Source: an uncultured Clostridia bacterium (lineage in GTDB: Bacteria; Bacillota; Clostridia; Christensenellales; Borkfalkiaceae). From it: 11,216 nucleotides of DNA. The stretch spans positions 1 through 11,216 of the forward strand of contig CAMWLA010000032.1 in the NCBI GenBank assembly GCA_947174975.1. Reading direction: 5' to 3'. The number at the start of each line of letters is the position of its first letter. The first letter of the stretch is position 1. The notes under the pieces were generated by a model, which saw only the letters and a list, made by a program, of their open reading frames with translations, was not told the origin of the DNA and searched no databases. The translations under genes and the position numbers were made by a program. Positions 1 to 7,300 of this stretch are shown piece after piece.

Positions 1-26
1 ATTTTGTCCGTCATATAATTAAATTT

Positions 27-1691
27 TTAACCGTCCAATCCGTTAATTTTTATACTTATTTTTACGTCGCTGATTTCTATCGTTACGTCGCTGAATTTCT
101 GATTCGAAGGCGAACCGAACTGCCATATGATTTTGTACAACGTGTCCGCAGCGTCCTTTTCCTCATGGCAGAAGAACGAGTAAGTTACCGCCTCTTCGCC
201 GAGGGTTATTCTCGACCACATGATCGTGGGATTCCAACCGCTGTAATAGTTTGCCGCGGCAACTATCATTTCAACGGGCGCGGAAGCCTTTGCCTTGAAG
301 CTTACGACGTAGTTTGCACTGCTTCCCGATACTAAGAAAGAAGGGCTTGTTACCTGCTGTGCGTTATCCTTTGCGGAAAAGTTCGCAATCTTATAGGTAA
401 AGCTTCCGCTTTCGGTTGTAAGAGTGCCGTCATATCCGTCGGCGTGGAATTCGGTGAAATCCGCAATGGGGAACTTGATGGTTGCCGTCGGATTCAAACG
501 TCCTACTACGCTTATATCGGAAATTGTGATTTTGTTCTTTGCGTCGCCCGACTGCACGTATATCCACAGTTTACCGTTGTTATCCGCGTTAATCGATATA
601 TCGTGGGACACCTCTCCCAAAGGCGTATCCAATTTATCGATTTGTACTTCGTTCCACTGACTGTTCTGGAAAATGATTTCAAATTTATTATTCTGCTCGG
701 CTTCGACCTTGAAAGATACCGTGTACGTTACGCCCGAGTTGACGGTTATTCCGGTATCGATAAACATTCCGCCCAGCCAGATATGTCCGGGGTATGTTTG
801 CGTTATTTCAAGGCAAGCGGCATTTTTTTCGGTATCGGCGTAAGCTTTACCCTTAGCCTCTTCTTCTATTCTCGCTTTGACGTTGTCCTCGTTAAAGTTG
901 AAATTGTCGACTTGTTCGACAACTGTTCCCGCTATCTGGGGAAACTCGTATTCAACTCTGTTAATATTCCACTTTGCGTCGCCTAAGCTTCCGAGGCAGA
1001 CGTCAATTACGACATCCCTCTCTTTTTCGTCTTTCTCCATGCGGGCGGTGTGGGTAAATGAATAAACATGGTTTCCCTCTTCCACTAAAATCTCGGCGCA
1101 GTCGTATCCGTCTGCCATAACCTTGATTTTTCCCGCGACGTTCGAATTAATAGTATAGCGGAAGGTATATTGAAGATTTGTGGTTAACGTAAACGTACGA
1201 CTAAGCTTTACATCTTCGGCAATTTCGCCGCCCTTTGTTTCAAGCACGAATTCGCCGTTTATCATTCCGCTCTTTTCAATGCTTGCCTCTCCGAAAGCAT
1301 TAGCCGTGAAGCCGTCCGCCAACGCAAAAGTTTTATAAGTTTCACGGTCGACGACGTCAACGTAGGCGCGCTTTGTCGCAACTCTTCCCTTGCTGTCCGC
1401 AACAGAGTAGCTGACGGTATATTCACCCACTTCTGTAAAATGAGCGTAGCCGTCTTCGGATACATCCACGTGGGGAGTTACGGTTATTTGCATATCGGGC
1501 GTTATGTCGCCGTCCTCTTTGTCCAGCGCCGCAACGCCGTCGAGGAAGTCAACGGTACTGTTGACCATACACTTAATATCCTTTACGCCCGTCACGGAAG
1601 GAGCTTTGTTTACTTCTTGAGCCGCATCTCCGCAACCCGCAAAAACCAGAGCCGCAAGCACGGGAATTGCCAAAAACTTAATCTTTTTCAT
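27..1691 (-). CDS. Ig-like and carbohydrate-binding-like surface lipoprotein
   Basis: Predicted exported lipoprotein of 554 residues with no visible catalytic domain; its role is probably glycan binding at the cell surface (inference). Seen: a lipoprotein signal with lipobox FAGC and Cys20. Residues about 30-115 form an Ig-like domain of the DUF5011 type (LDKEDGDIT at 56-64, then GEYTVSYSVADSKG). Three beta-sandwich regions follow at about 120-252, 255-400 and 402-550, with alternating strands and aromatics resembling CBM4/9-like modules; the exact family is uncertain. The ATG at 1691 is chosen because GGAG lies 7 bases upstream. The in-frame ATG at 1712 has no ribosome site. The start overlaps the end of the YesL-like gene by 14 bp, which suggests translational coupling. 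It is the last gene of the operon visible here, and no terminator is seen in the 26 bases beyond it. Confidence 0.85.
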   Translation of the reverse strand: MKKIKFLAIPVLAALVFAGCGDAAQEVNKAPSVTGVKDIKCMVNSTVDFLDGVAALDKEDGDITPDMQITVTPHVDVSEDGYAHFTEVGEYTVSYSVADSKGRVATKRAYVDVVDRETYKTFALADGFTANAFGEASIEKSGMINGEFVLETKGGEIAEDVKLSRTFTLTTNLQYTFRYTINSNVAGKIKVMADGYDCAEILVEEGNHVYSFTHTARMEKDEKERDVVIDVCLGSLGDAKWNINRVEYEFPQIAGTVVEQVDNFNFNEDNVKARIEEEAKGKAYADTEKNAACLEITQTYPGHIWLGGMFIDTGITVNSGVTYTVSFKVEAEQNNKFEIIFQNSQWNEVQIDKLDTPLGEVSHDISINADNNGKLWIYVQSGDAKNKITISDISVVGRLNPTATIKFPIADFTEFHADGYDGTLTTESGSFTYKIANFSAKDNAQQVTSPSFLVSGSSANYVVSFKAKASAPVEMIVAAANYYSGWNPTIMWSRITLGEEAVTYSFFCHEEKDAADTLYKIIWQFGSPSNQKFSDVTIEISDVKISIKINGLDG

Positions 1692-2364
1692 TATTTTTCT
1701 CCGTTTCGTCATCGCGCTTTATTGCGCCCTTTTCGTCCAGATAATCATCATCGTTTTGCTTCTTTTTCAACTCGAACACACTCGTGTTCAACGCCTTTGC
1801 TTTTAGGTGATAAAAGTTTTCCGTCATAAGCTTCGATATTACAAGCGGAACTGCGTACAATGTCAGCAGCACCACGTAGGGGTAATAAAGAATTGCCGCC
1901 ACTATCCCGCCGATCAGTAAAACCGAAACTATGCTGCGCCACAGCGACCCGAATAACATCATTATTCCGTTATAAATAAGTTGGCGGAATTTCACTTCCA
2001 TATTGATTATTACCGTAGGAGAGGTTGCAAGATACATAACTCCCACTACGAGGGCAATAACGCTGACCGACAGTACGAAATAGTTTGTTTTATCGGGGTG
2101 TGTGTTAAAAAAGTAAATATTGAGTATCGGAAAAACTATTATGACAAGCTGAAACAGCGTGTAGAAAATGAGTATTTTCCAATTTTTTCCGATATTCACG
2201 AATATGTCTTTGAACCGGCGTGAATTAATATCTCTTGAAAAATATCCGGTAACGCCGACTATCATCGGTATAAAAAATATTACAGTCAAGGCGGAAAGAG
2301 CGACAAGTAAGGTTACAACTAAAAATTCAAGCGCGTAATCGCCGAGAATTCTCAAACCTTTCAT
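1678..2364 (-). CDS. YesL-like (DUF624) integral membrane protein
   Basis: Membrane protein of 228 residues resembling the YesL/DUF624 family. Members are often encoded beside LplABC-type sugar importers and have no settled biochemical function. Seen: four or five hydrophobic segments (about 11-38, 63-86, 95-114, 132-160 and 160-178), a mid-protein LWRSIVSVLLIGG stretch, and a highly charged C-terminal tail (196-228) rich in Lys, Asp and Glu. The start is firm: an unusually strong ribosome site, GGGAGGGGTGAT, lies directly before the ATG. The gene begins 21 bp after the solute-binding protein gene ends, and its last 14 bp overlap the next lipoprotein gene. Position supports an accessory role in the sugar uptake system (inference). 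The family call rests on length, topology and context; it could be another small polytopic protein. Confidence 0.75.
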   Translation of the reverse strand: MKGLRILGDYALEFLVVTLLVALSALTVIFFIPMIVGVTGYFSRDINSRRFKDIFVNIGKNWKILIFYTLFQLVIIVFPILNIYFFNTHPDKTNYFVLSVSVIALVVGVMYLATSPTVIINMEVKFRQLIYNGIMMLFGSLWRSIVSVLLIGGIVAAILYYPYVVLLTLYAVPLVISKLMTENFYHLKAKALNTSVFELKKKQNDDDYLDEKGAIKRDDETEKNNEKD

Positions 2365-2385
2365 ATCACCCCTCCCTTACCTTAA

Positions 2386-3999
2386 TTAATTGCCTTGGGT
2401 TGCGGCAATATATCTGTCGTAAGCCTCTTGATTTATCTTCTTTACCGTATCGATAGAATTTCTGTTGGTGCTGAGCAAATTCAACCACGAATCTCTTGAA
2501 GGAGGCGTCTTGCCCGTAATACTTCCGGTGAACCAGCTTGCAATATTGTTCGAAAGCGAAGATTCGTAAGTATTTAAGGTTATAAGCTCGTCTTGCGTGT
2601 AATTGAGATTGGGTATGGGAGTTGCGCCCTCAAACGTATACGGCTTTACGTATTTTTCAAGATTTTCAAGTCTGAGATTTGCACGCGATTCCATCTGAAC
2701 GTTGTTTTCCCAAACCTCTTTGGTGAGATACACAACGCCGTAGGGTGCGTTTTTCATTCTGAAATCGTCCGCGCTCTGTATTCCGTGGTCGTCGTTCGGT
2801 ATAAGCTTGCCGTCCACTTTTTCAGATAAGAACGCTCCCGATTTGATCGAGCCGTAGTTGAGCTGTGCCGAATACTCGGGTTCGAAGAACTTATCGAAGT
2901 ATGATAAAAGCCCTTCCTTGTCCTCGCACGCTTCCAATATGACGCATGCGCCTTTTTCAACTTCCAGCTCGTTGCTTACACCCACGAAGCGGTTGCCGTC
3001 TTCGTCTTTGAGCGGTAAAACGATTATATAATCGTCCCTATTCTCCTTGGCAAGCACCGTATCCTTTTCCCACCAGTAGAACGCGCCGTATCTGCCGTCC
3101 TGTCCGCGGGCAAGGAATTCGCTGTCGGTTTGTGCAAAGGAAGTCGAACGTATAAGTCCTTTTTGGTTCCAGTCGTAAAGCTCTTCCACCGCTTTAAACC
3201 ATTTTTCGTCTTCGACGGTAAAGGTTATCTCACCGTTTACTATAGTTTTATGTTCTCTGTTTTCGGGAACGCCGAAAGACGCAATTAAGTCTGATTCGTT
3301 ACCTTGCCAGTTACCGCTGACAAAGGTAAGAGGAATTTCGTTTTTGTCGGGTATCGTTTCGTCCATATCGCGGTCGTAGAACTCCTGCAATATAGCTTTG
3401 AAATCGGACCTGTAAAGGTCAAGTCCGTCAACAAGATCCGCCTCTGTCAGATTGACGCCCGAAGGCAGCTTCCAGCCGGAGTCAAGCAGCTTTTTGACCC
3501 ATTTCTTATTGATGTAAAGCATATTGGGGTAAGTTTTAAGCCCCATTTCCTCTACTCTCGGAAGAGAATAGATGTGCCCGTCGGGAGATTTCAGCGCCTC
3601 CTTTATATCGGGGCGTTCGTTCAAAATCTTTTTGAAATTGGGCATAACACTGAGATAGTTGTCGATTGCGACGATTCTGCCGCGTCTGCCGTAATCATAG
3701 AGCTTGAGGTTGGAAAAGCCCGAATGATAAATCGCGTCTATTCCCTTAATTCCCACTGGGTCGGTATTGTTTCCGTACTGGGTGGAAGTATTGTAAGTCC
3801 AGTATACTTCGATACCCGTTTCCTCTGCAAGCTGCTTAAAGACGGGCATTGTATTGTAATCTTTAACCGCGTCTTCTTTTACGGTAAGTACCGTAAACTG
3901 ATGCTGGGCGCCGCCGCTTTTACCGGCTGCGACCGCAAAAGCAATTACGCAGACCAGCCATATAACGGCAGCGGATATTCCGATTATTACTTTCTTCAT
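2386..3999 (-). CDS. extracellular solute-binding protein of a CUT1 sugar ABC transporter (LplA/LipO-like)
   Basis: Substrate-binding component of the importer, 537 residues, the usual size for the LplA/LipO/YtcQ-like group that binds oligosaccharides outside the cell. Seen: Lys-containing N-terminus and hydrophobic segment (3-25), then a periplasmic-binding-protein-like body with family features near the start (MPVFKQLAEETGIEVYW at 51-67), a WEN/NVQ segment in the C-lobe, and a typical C-terminal helix ending AYDRYIAATQGN. Oddity: Cys17 sits in WLVC, which is not a proper lipobox because the residue before Cys is Val. The protein may therefore keep its N-terminal helix as an anchor, or be cleaved near AVAAG, instead of being lipidated. 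The ribosome site GGGGGA lies 4 bases before the ATG. The gene starts 15 bp after the second permease gene ends. The substrate cannot be read from sequence. Confidence 0.9.
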   Translation of the reverse strand: MKKVIIGISAAVIWLVCVIAFAVAAGKSGGAQHQFTVLTVKEDAVKDYNTMPVFKQLAEETGIEVYWTYNTSTQYGNNTDPVGIKGIDAIYHSGFSNLKLYDYGRRGRIVAIDNYLSVMPNFKKILNERPDIKEALKSPDGHIYSLPRVEEMGLKTYPNMLYINKKWVKKLLDSGWKLPSGVNLTEADLVDGLDLYRSDFKAILQEFYDRDMDETIPDKNEIPLTFVSGNWQGNESDLIASFGVPENREHKTIVNGEITFTVEDEKWFKAVEELYDWNQKGLIRSTSFAQTDSEFLARGQDGRYGAFYWWEKDTVLAKENRDDYIIVLPLKDEDGNRFVGVSNELEVEKGACVILEACEDKEGLLSYFDKFFEPEYSAQLNYGSIKSGAFLSEKVDGKLIPNDDHGIQSADDFRMKNAPYGVVYLTKEVWENNVQMESRANLRLENLEKYVKPYTFEGATPIPNLNYTQDELITLNTYESSLSNNIASWFTGSITGKTPPSRDSWLNLLSTNRNSIDTVKKINQEAYDRYIAATQGN

Positions 4000-4014
4000 A
4001 CATTCCCCCGTTTA

Positions 4015-4920
4015 TTACTTGAATGAGCCTACGAGTACGCCTTGACCGAAGTGCTTTTCAATCATAGGATAGATAACCAGAATAGGTACCGTAGCCACAA
4101 TTATCGAAGTAAATTTAATTTGCGTTGCCAGACGCATCTGTTCAAGCACGACTTCCTCTCCGCCGTTATTGGTTGCGTTAAGAAGTCCGTCCAATACCGT
4201 TTGCAAGGGATAGAAGTCCTTATCGATATTGAAGATATATGCGTCGATATAGTTGTTCCAGTGTCCTACCGCATAGAACAGAACCATAACGCTTATGATT
4301 GATTTTGCGATAGGAAGAATCAAATCGAAAAACGTTCTTATCTCGCCCGCGCCGTCGATAGCCGCAGCTTCCAAAACCTCTTTGGGCACGTTCGACTGGA
4401 AGAACGATTTGCACATAAACACGTTGTACACGCTGACTCCGCCGCCGATAATGAGAATCAAAGGATTCTGATAGAGTCCGAGTGCGCGGCAAACGATTAC
4501 GTAGGGCACCAGACCGCCGCCGAAGAACATCGTTATGATTAAAAGAACCATAATCAGCTTTCTGAACGGCAGATAGTCTCTCGAAAGCGCCCAGCCCGCG
4601 GGTATCGTCAACGCGATATTAAACACTGTTCCGAGTGCGGTATAGGCAAGCGTATTGAAGTAACCTCTCCATACCCCTTCGGTTTTGAAAAGATTTGCAT
4701 AGCCCTTGAAAGTTACTTTGACGGGATATAGCCATACGTCGCCAGTCATAACCGCGTCCGCATCGGATACAGACGCTATTACGATATACCAGAGAGGGTA
4801 AATTATAATTACCGCCAAGAGAAACAGTATAAACGCGCATATGGCGTAATATACGTAGTCGGTCTTGCTCTCTTTGATTTTATTCTTCTTTTTTAATTGC
4901 TTTAATTCTTTAGCGTCCAT
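4015..4920 (-). CDS. CUT1 sugar ABC transporter permease (LplC/YtcP-like)
   Basis: Second transmembrane subunit of the carbohydrate importer, 301 residues, as expected for LplC/YtcP-like permeases (MalG-type). Seen: a cytoplasmic Lys-rich N-terminus, about six hydrophobic segments beginning at residue 23, and the EAA loop EAAAIDG at 184-190, where the ATPase docks. The protein ends FGQGVLVGSFK, a typical C-terminus for this group. The start lies only 3 bp after the TGA stop of the upstream permease gene. The ribosome site there is weak (GTGGTG), so translation probably depends on coupling to the upstream gene. It would pair with the preceding permease as a heterodimer. No ATPase gene is present in the window; relatives commonly use a shared MsmX-type ATPase. 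Confidence 0.93.
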   Translation of the reverse strand: MDAKELKQLKKKNKIKESKTDYVYYAICAFILFLLAVIIIYPLWYIVIASVSDADAVMTGDVWLYPVKVTFKGYANLFKTEGVWRGYFNTLAYTALGTVFNIALTIPAGWALSRDYLPFRKLIMVLLIITMFFGGGLVPYVIVCRALGLYQNPLILIIGGGVSVYNVFMCKSFFQSNVPKEVLEAAAIDGAGEIRTFFDLILPIAKSIISVMVLFYAVGHWNNYIDAYIFNIDKDFYPLQTVLDGLLNATNNGGEEVVLEQMRLATQIKFTSIIVATVPILVIYPMIEKHFGQGVLVGSFK

Positions 4921-4923
4921 ACA

Positions 4924-5949
4924 TCACCACATACTCTGCTTAGCAAGTTTTTTGGAAGTAAAATTAGCAATTACAAGCAACGCCACGTTAATTACCGAGT
5001 TGAAGAGTCCCGCCGCAGTACCTACGCCGTACTGTCCGCCGATAAGTCCGAACTTGTATACGTAAGTGGAAAGAATTTCACTCGTTTCGAGGTTGCCGCT
5101 CGTCTGCATCAAAAGTACTTTTTCATAGCCGCAGCTCATTAAGTTGCCTACGGACAATATCATAAGCATTACTATCGTGGGAAGAATTGCCGGAAGGTCT
5201 ACGCTGAAAATTCTTCTGAATCTCGAAGCGCCGTCCACCTTTGCCGCTTCATGCAAAGCGGGGTCTACGCCCGAAAGCGCCGCAAGATAGATTATCGCCG
5301 ACCAGCCGAAGTCCTGCCAGTTGCCCGAGAAGATGAACAGAGGTCTGAACGCTTCGGGAGATAGGAACAGCTTCAAGCCGTTTACGTCACCGCCCAACTT
5401 TATGCTGATCTGATCTAAAAGTCCGTCAGAACCGAAAATGAGTTTCAGCATACCTACGAGAACCACGAGGGAAATGAAGTGGGGCGCATAGTACAGAATC
5501 TGTAAGCCCTTCTTTACCTTTTTCGAGCGGAGCGAATTTAATAAAAGCGCCACTATTATCGGCAAAGGGAAGCCTACTATAAATCCGAAAATACACAAAA
5601 GGAACGTGTTTACAAAGTAGTCCCAGAAATTCGGATTTGAAAAGAACGTTTTAAAGTTTTGCCAGCCTACCCAAACGGTATTGCTTCCCAAAACCTGGTC
5701 GCCCGGCATATAGTCTTGGAACGCAACCAAAATACCGTACATAGGCGCGTAGCAGAAAATTATGACGTATATGAGTGCGGGAAGAATAAACACGAGAATC
5801 CAGCCCTTACGCTTGAAATTCTCTTTCCACTTTTCCCACTTGGTTTGCGGTTTCGGTGCATTGGGTTTGCCGTCAAGCGCTTCGTACGCTTGCTCGACCA
5901 AATCTTCTTCGACTTCACCGGCTTCAAGTTCAGCGGTCATTTCTTTCAT
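4924..5949 (-). CDS. CUT1 sugar ABC transporter permease (LplB/YteP-like)
   Basis: First transmembrane subunit of the carbohydrate importer, 341 residues, MalF-type and closest in look to LplB/YteP proteins. Seen: an acidic N-terminal extension (1-35, many Glu) before the family's basic WEKWKENFKRKGW stretch, then six hydrophobic segments beginning near residue 50. FCYAPMYGILVAFQDY at 65-80 is typical of the group, and the EAA loop reads EAAKVDG at 234-240. The ATG at 5949 has GGGGGA 5 bases upstream. It follows the anchored surface protein gene by 43 bp with no visible terminator and runs straight into the second permease gene. The acidic leader is longer than in many homologues; a later start is not favoured because the ribosome site fits this ATG. 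Confidence 0.93.
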   Translation of the reverse strand: MKEMTAELEAGEVEEDLVEQAYEALDGKPNAPKPQTKWEKWKENFKRKGWILVFILPALIYVIIFCYAPMYGILVAFQDYMPGDQVLGSNTVWVGWQNFKTFFSNPNFWDYFVNTFLLCIFGFIVGFPLPIIVALLLNSLRSKKVKKGLQILYYAPHFISLVVLVGMLKLIFGSDGLLDQISIKLGGDVNGLKLFLSPEAFRPLFIFSGNWQDFGWSAIIYLAALSGVDPALHEAAKVDGASRFRRIFSVDLPAILPTIVMLMILSVGNLMSCGYEKVLLMQTSGNLETSEILSTYVYKFGLIGGQYGVGTAAGLFNSVINVALLVIANFTSKKLAKQSMW

Positions 5950-5992
5950 ATCTGTCCCCCTTTAAGAGATTTCAAATTTATCATTTTTAAAA

Positions 5993-7111
5993 TTATTTCT
6001 TTTTGCGTTTACTTATAATCGAATACGCCGTATAGCCTACGATAGCGCTTAAAAATATTGCAAGGTCAATCCAAAGGAATACGTGGGAAGCTTTAACCTC
6101 GGGTTCTGTTATCGTTTCAACCGTCTCCGATACTGTAATAGACGTTTCGGGTCTGCCCTTATCGGTATAAAGCTTTACACTGTGTTTGCCCGTCGACAGT
6201 GCGCTTATTTCTTGCGACGAGATTAAAACCGCGTCATCGGTCTGCGTGAACGCACATTCTTTTCCGTCAATTAAAAGCTTGTGCACCGTAACGTTTCCGC
6301 TAAGCTCAAGCGTAACGTCGTTATCCTTGTAATACTTTTCCACGGCGGGAGTTACCGTTACTGCGGTGAAATCCGTTGTAACTTTGAAATCGAAATCGGT
6401 GAACGAGGTTACCGCTCTGAAAACGTATTCCGTATTAGCTTCAAGCGTTCTGAGATATTCGCGGGAAACGGTAAGTATTCCGCCCTTCACCTCATACTCT
6501 CCGCTGCTCAATTTGCGGTTGCCGTCCGTAATATTGACAACCTTTAATACTTCGAAGCCGTTGCAGTAAATATCGCCTTCGGGCACGTCCAAGTCGGTAA
6601 ACTTTACGTTGCTTACGTTAAAACCGTCGTCCGAAAGTCTTAATTTGCCGCCGTTGTAATTATCTATCCTGCAAGTAATAACGGCTGCGGTCTTGTTATC
6701 GATAAATACTCTTACTATCCCACCGTTAACCACGACGGTCATTTTGAACTGTTCACCCGCATCGCAGCTTGCAGTCTTAAGCTCGCCGTCTTCCGAGTGC
6801 GAAAGCTTAACCGTACCGTTGGATATATCGACAACTACCGACCAGTAAGAATCAGACCCGTCGGCAACGCCGAATACAAGGCCGACTTCCTTCGCATTAT
6901 CGAACTCTGCCGAATAAACGAAATTATTACCTTCGTATTTGCCCAAGCTCAATCCGCCCAAATCGCGCGCATCAGAAAAGGCAACCTCACCGTCTGCGGT
7001 TTCTGCATACGCCTTTCCGCCGTTTACGGCTAAAAGCCCAAAGCAAAGCACCGCAAGTATCAGCGTGGCCGAAAGCGCAAGGAATACACTTTTTATTCTA
7101 CTTAATTTCAT
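5993..7111 (-). CDS. secreted beta-sandwich protein with C-terminal membrane anchor
   Basis: First gene of the importer operon, 372 residues, not assignable to a named gene. Seen: signal peptide (1-36, probable cleavage after AYA at 34-36). Residues about 45-175 look like a concanavalin/LamG-type beta-sandwich, of the kind attached to GH32 enzymes (VFGVADGSDSYWSVVVD, then an FIDN strand). Two domains of 70-80 residues follow (about 181-252 and 256-330) with the LSSGEY..GGILTVSREYLRTL pattern of X2-like modules. A single hydrophobic helix (about 343-366) then ends in KRKKK, so the protein should stay anchored in the membrane facing outward. No LPXTG sorting signal is seen. Start choice: GGGGAG lies 5 bases before the ATG at 7111, and this is preferred to a TTG at 7129. 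Inferred role: glycan capture beside the importer. No catalytic residues are recognised. Confidence 0.8.
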   Translation of the reverse strand: MKLSRIKSVFLALSATLILAVLCFGLLAVNGGKAYAETADGEVAFSDARDLGGLSLGKYEGNNFVYSAEFDNAKEVGLVFGVADGSDSYWSVVVDISNGTVKLSHSEDGELKTASCDAGEQFKMTVVVNGGIVRVFIDNKTAAVITCRIDNYNGGKLRLSDDGFNVSNVKFTDLDVPEGDIYCNGFEVLKVVNITDGNRKLSSGEYEVKGGILTVSREYLRTLEANTEYVFRAVTSFTDFDFKVTTDFTAVTVTPAVEKYYKDNDVTLELSGNVTVHKLLIDGKECAFTQTDDAVLISSQEISALSTGKHSVKLYTDKGRPETSITVSETVETITEPEVKASHVFLWIDLAIFLSAIVGYTAYSIISKRKKK

Positions 7112-7116
7112 AGCTT

Positions 7117-7122
7117 CTCCCC
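7117..7122 (-). promoter_or_regulatory. ribosome binding site that fixes the first operon start
   Basis: GGGGAG on the minus strand, 5 bases before the ATG at 7111. It sits inside the longer reading frame that would begin at TTG 7129, so it argues for the shorter 372-residue product. Confidence 0.7.
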
Positions 7123-7173
7123 GAGGCAATTTTATAAAATGTCAATATTTTTCAAAATATTATAAGTAATCAC

Positions 7174-7202
7174 ATTCTAAATACTATAATGTGTATTGTC
7201 AA
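7174..7202 (-). promoter_or_regulatory. promoter of the importer operon
   Basis: On the minus strand, TTGACA (7197-7202) and TAGAAT (7174-7179) are separated by exactly 17 bp, a near-consensus sigma-A promoter. Transcription should begin near 7167, leaving a leader of about 55 bases before the ATG at 7111. Two TTGTGCAAATG sites lie upstream of the -35. Confidence 0.8.
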
Positions 7203-7217
7203 TGACGTATATTTATT

Positions 7218-7228
7218 TTGTGCAAATG
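7218..7228 (+). promoter_or_regulatory. putative regulator site, proximal, operon promoter
   Basis: TTGTGCAAATG, followed by CA, so that the core reads TGCA-AA-TGCA, a partial dyad. It begins 16 bp from the outer edge of the operon -35 hexamer, the same offset as the equivalent site at 10076-10086. Its centre is about 56 bp upstream of the predicted transcription start. Which protein binds is inferred, with the adjacent LacI-type regulator as first candidate. Confidence 0.65.
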
Positions 7229-7250
7229 CATACTTTATTACACTGAAATA

Positions 7251-7261
7251 TTGTGCAAATG
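7251..7261 (+). promoter_or_regulatory. putative regulator site, distal, operon promoter
   Basis: A second exact TTGTGCAAATG, 33 bp from the first and in the same orientation, so about three helical turns away. It directly abuts the T-tract of the terminator of the upstream gene. The pair at 10075-10119 has the same spacing. Confidence 0.65.
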
Positions 7262-7262
7262 A

Positions 7263-7290
7263 AAAAGACGGCGAATTTTCGCCGTCTTTT
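7263..7290 (-). terminator. intrinsic terminator after the repeat lipoprotein gene
   Basis: Perfect inverted repeat with 13-base arms (core GACGGCGAA / TTCGCCGTC) around a 2-base centre, flanked by A and T runs on the two sides. It begins about 10 bases past the stop codon at 7301-7303 of the minus-strand gene, and a T run follows it in that direction. The flanking A/T runs make it potentially active in both directions. Confidence 0.9.
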
Positions 7291-7300
7291 AACGATTTTA

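Noticed and set aside
1..14. Possible start of a further minus-strand gene (ATG at 14, reading M-T-D-K)
   Set aside because: Only four codons fit in the window and no ribosome site precedes the ATG, so it cannot be supported.
1692..1712. Longer terminal lipoprotein starting at ATG 1712
   Set aside because: No ribosome site precedes it, while GGAG is correctly placed for the ATG at 1691.
3304..4026. Plus-strand reading frame of 240 codons opposite the solute-binding protein gene
   Set aside because: Antisense shadow of a well-supported gene, with no domain features and no promoter or ribosome site.
7112..7129. Longer first-gene product starting at TTG 7129
   Set aside because: A good ribosome site lies inside this extension at 7117-7122, before an ATG that leads straight into a normal signal peptide.
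7180..7196. Short inverted repeat AATAC...GTATT across the operon promoter spacer as an operator
   Set aside because: The arms are only 5 bp, AT-rich, and have no counterpart in the matching lipoprotein promoter.
7251..7261. TTGCAC within the motifs as -35 boxes of extra promoters
   Set aside because: No acceptable -10 hexamer lies 16-18 bp downstream of either motif copy, and both units already have near-consensus TTGACA promoters.
7130..7300. CcpA-type catabolite site in the operon control region
   Set aside because: No sequence matching the cre pattern was seen here or in 9995-10174.
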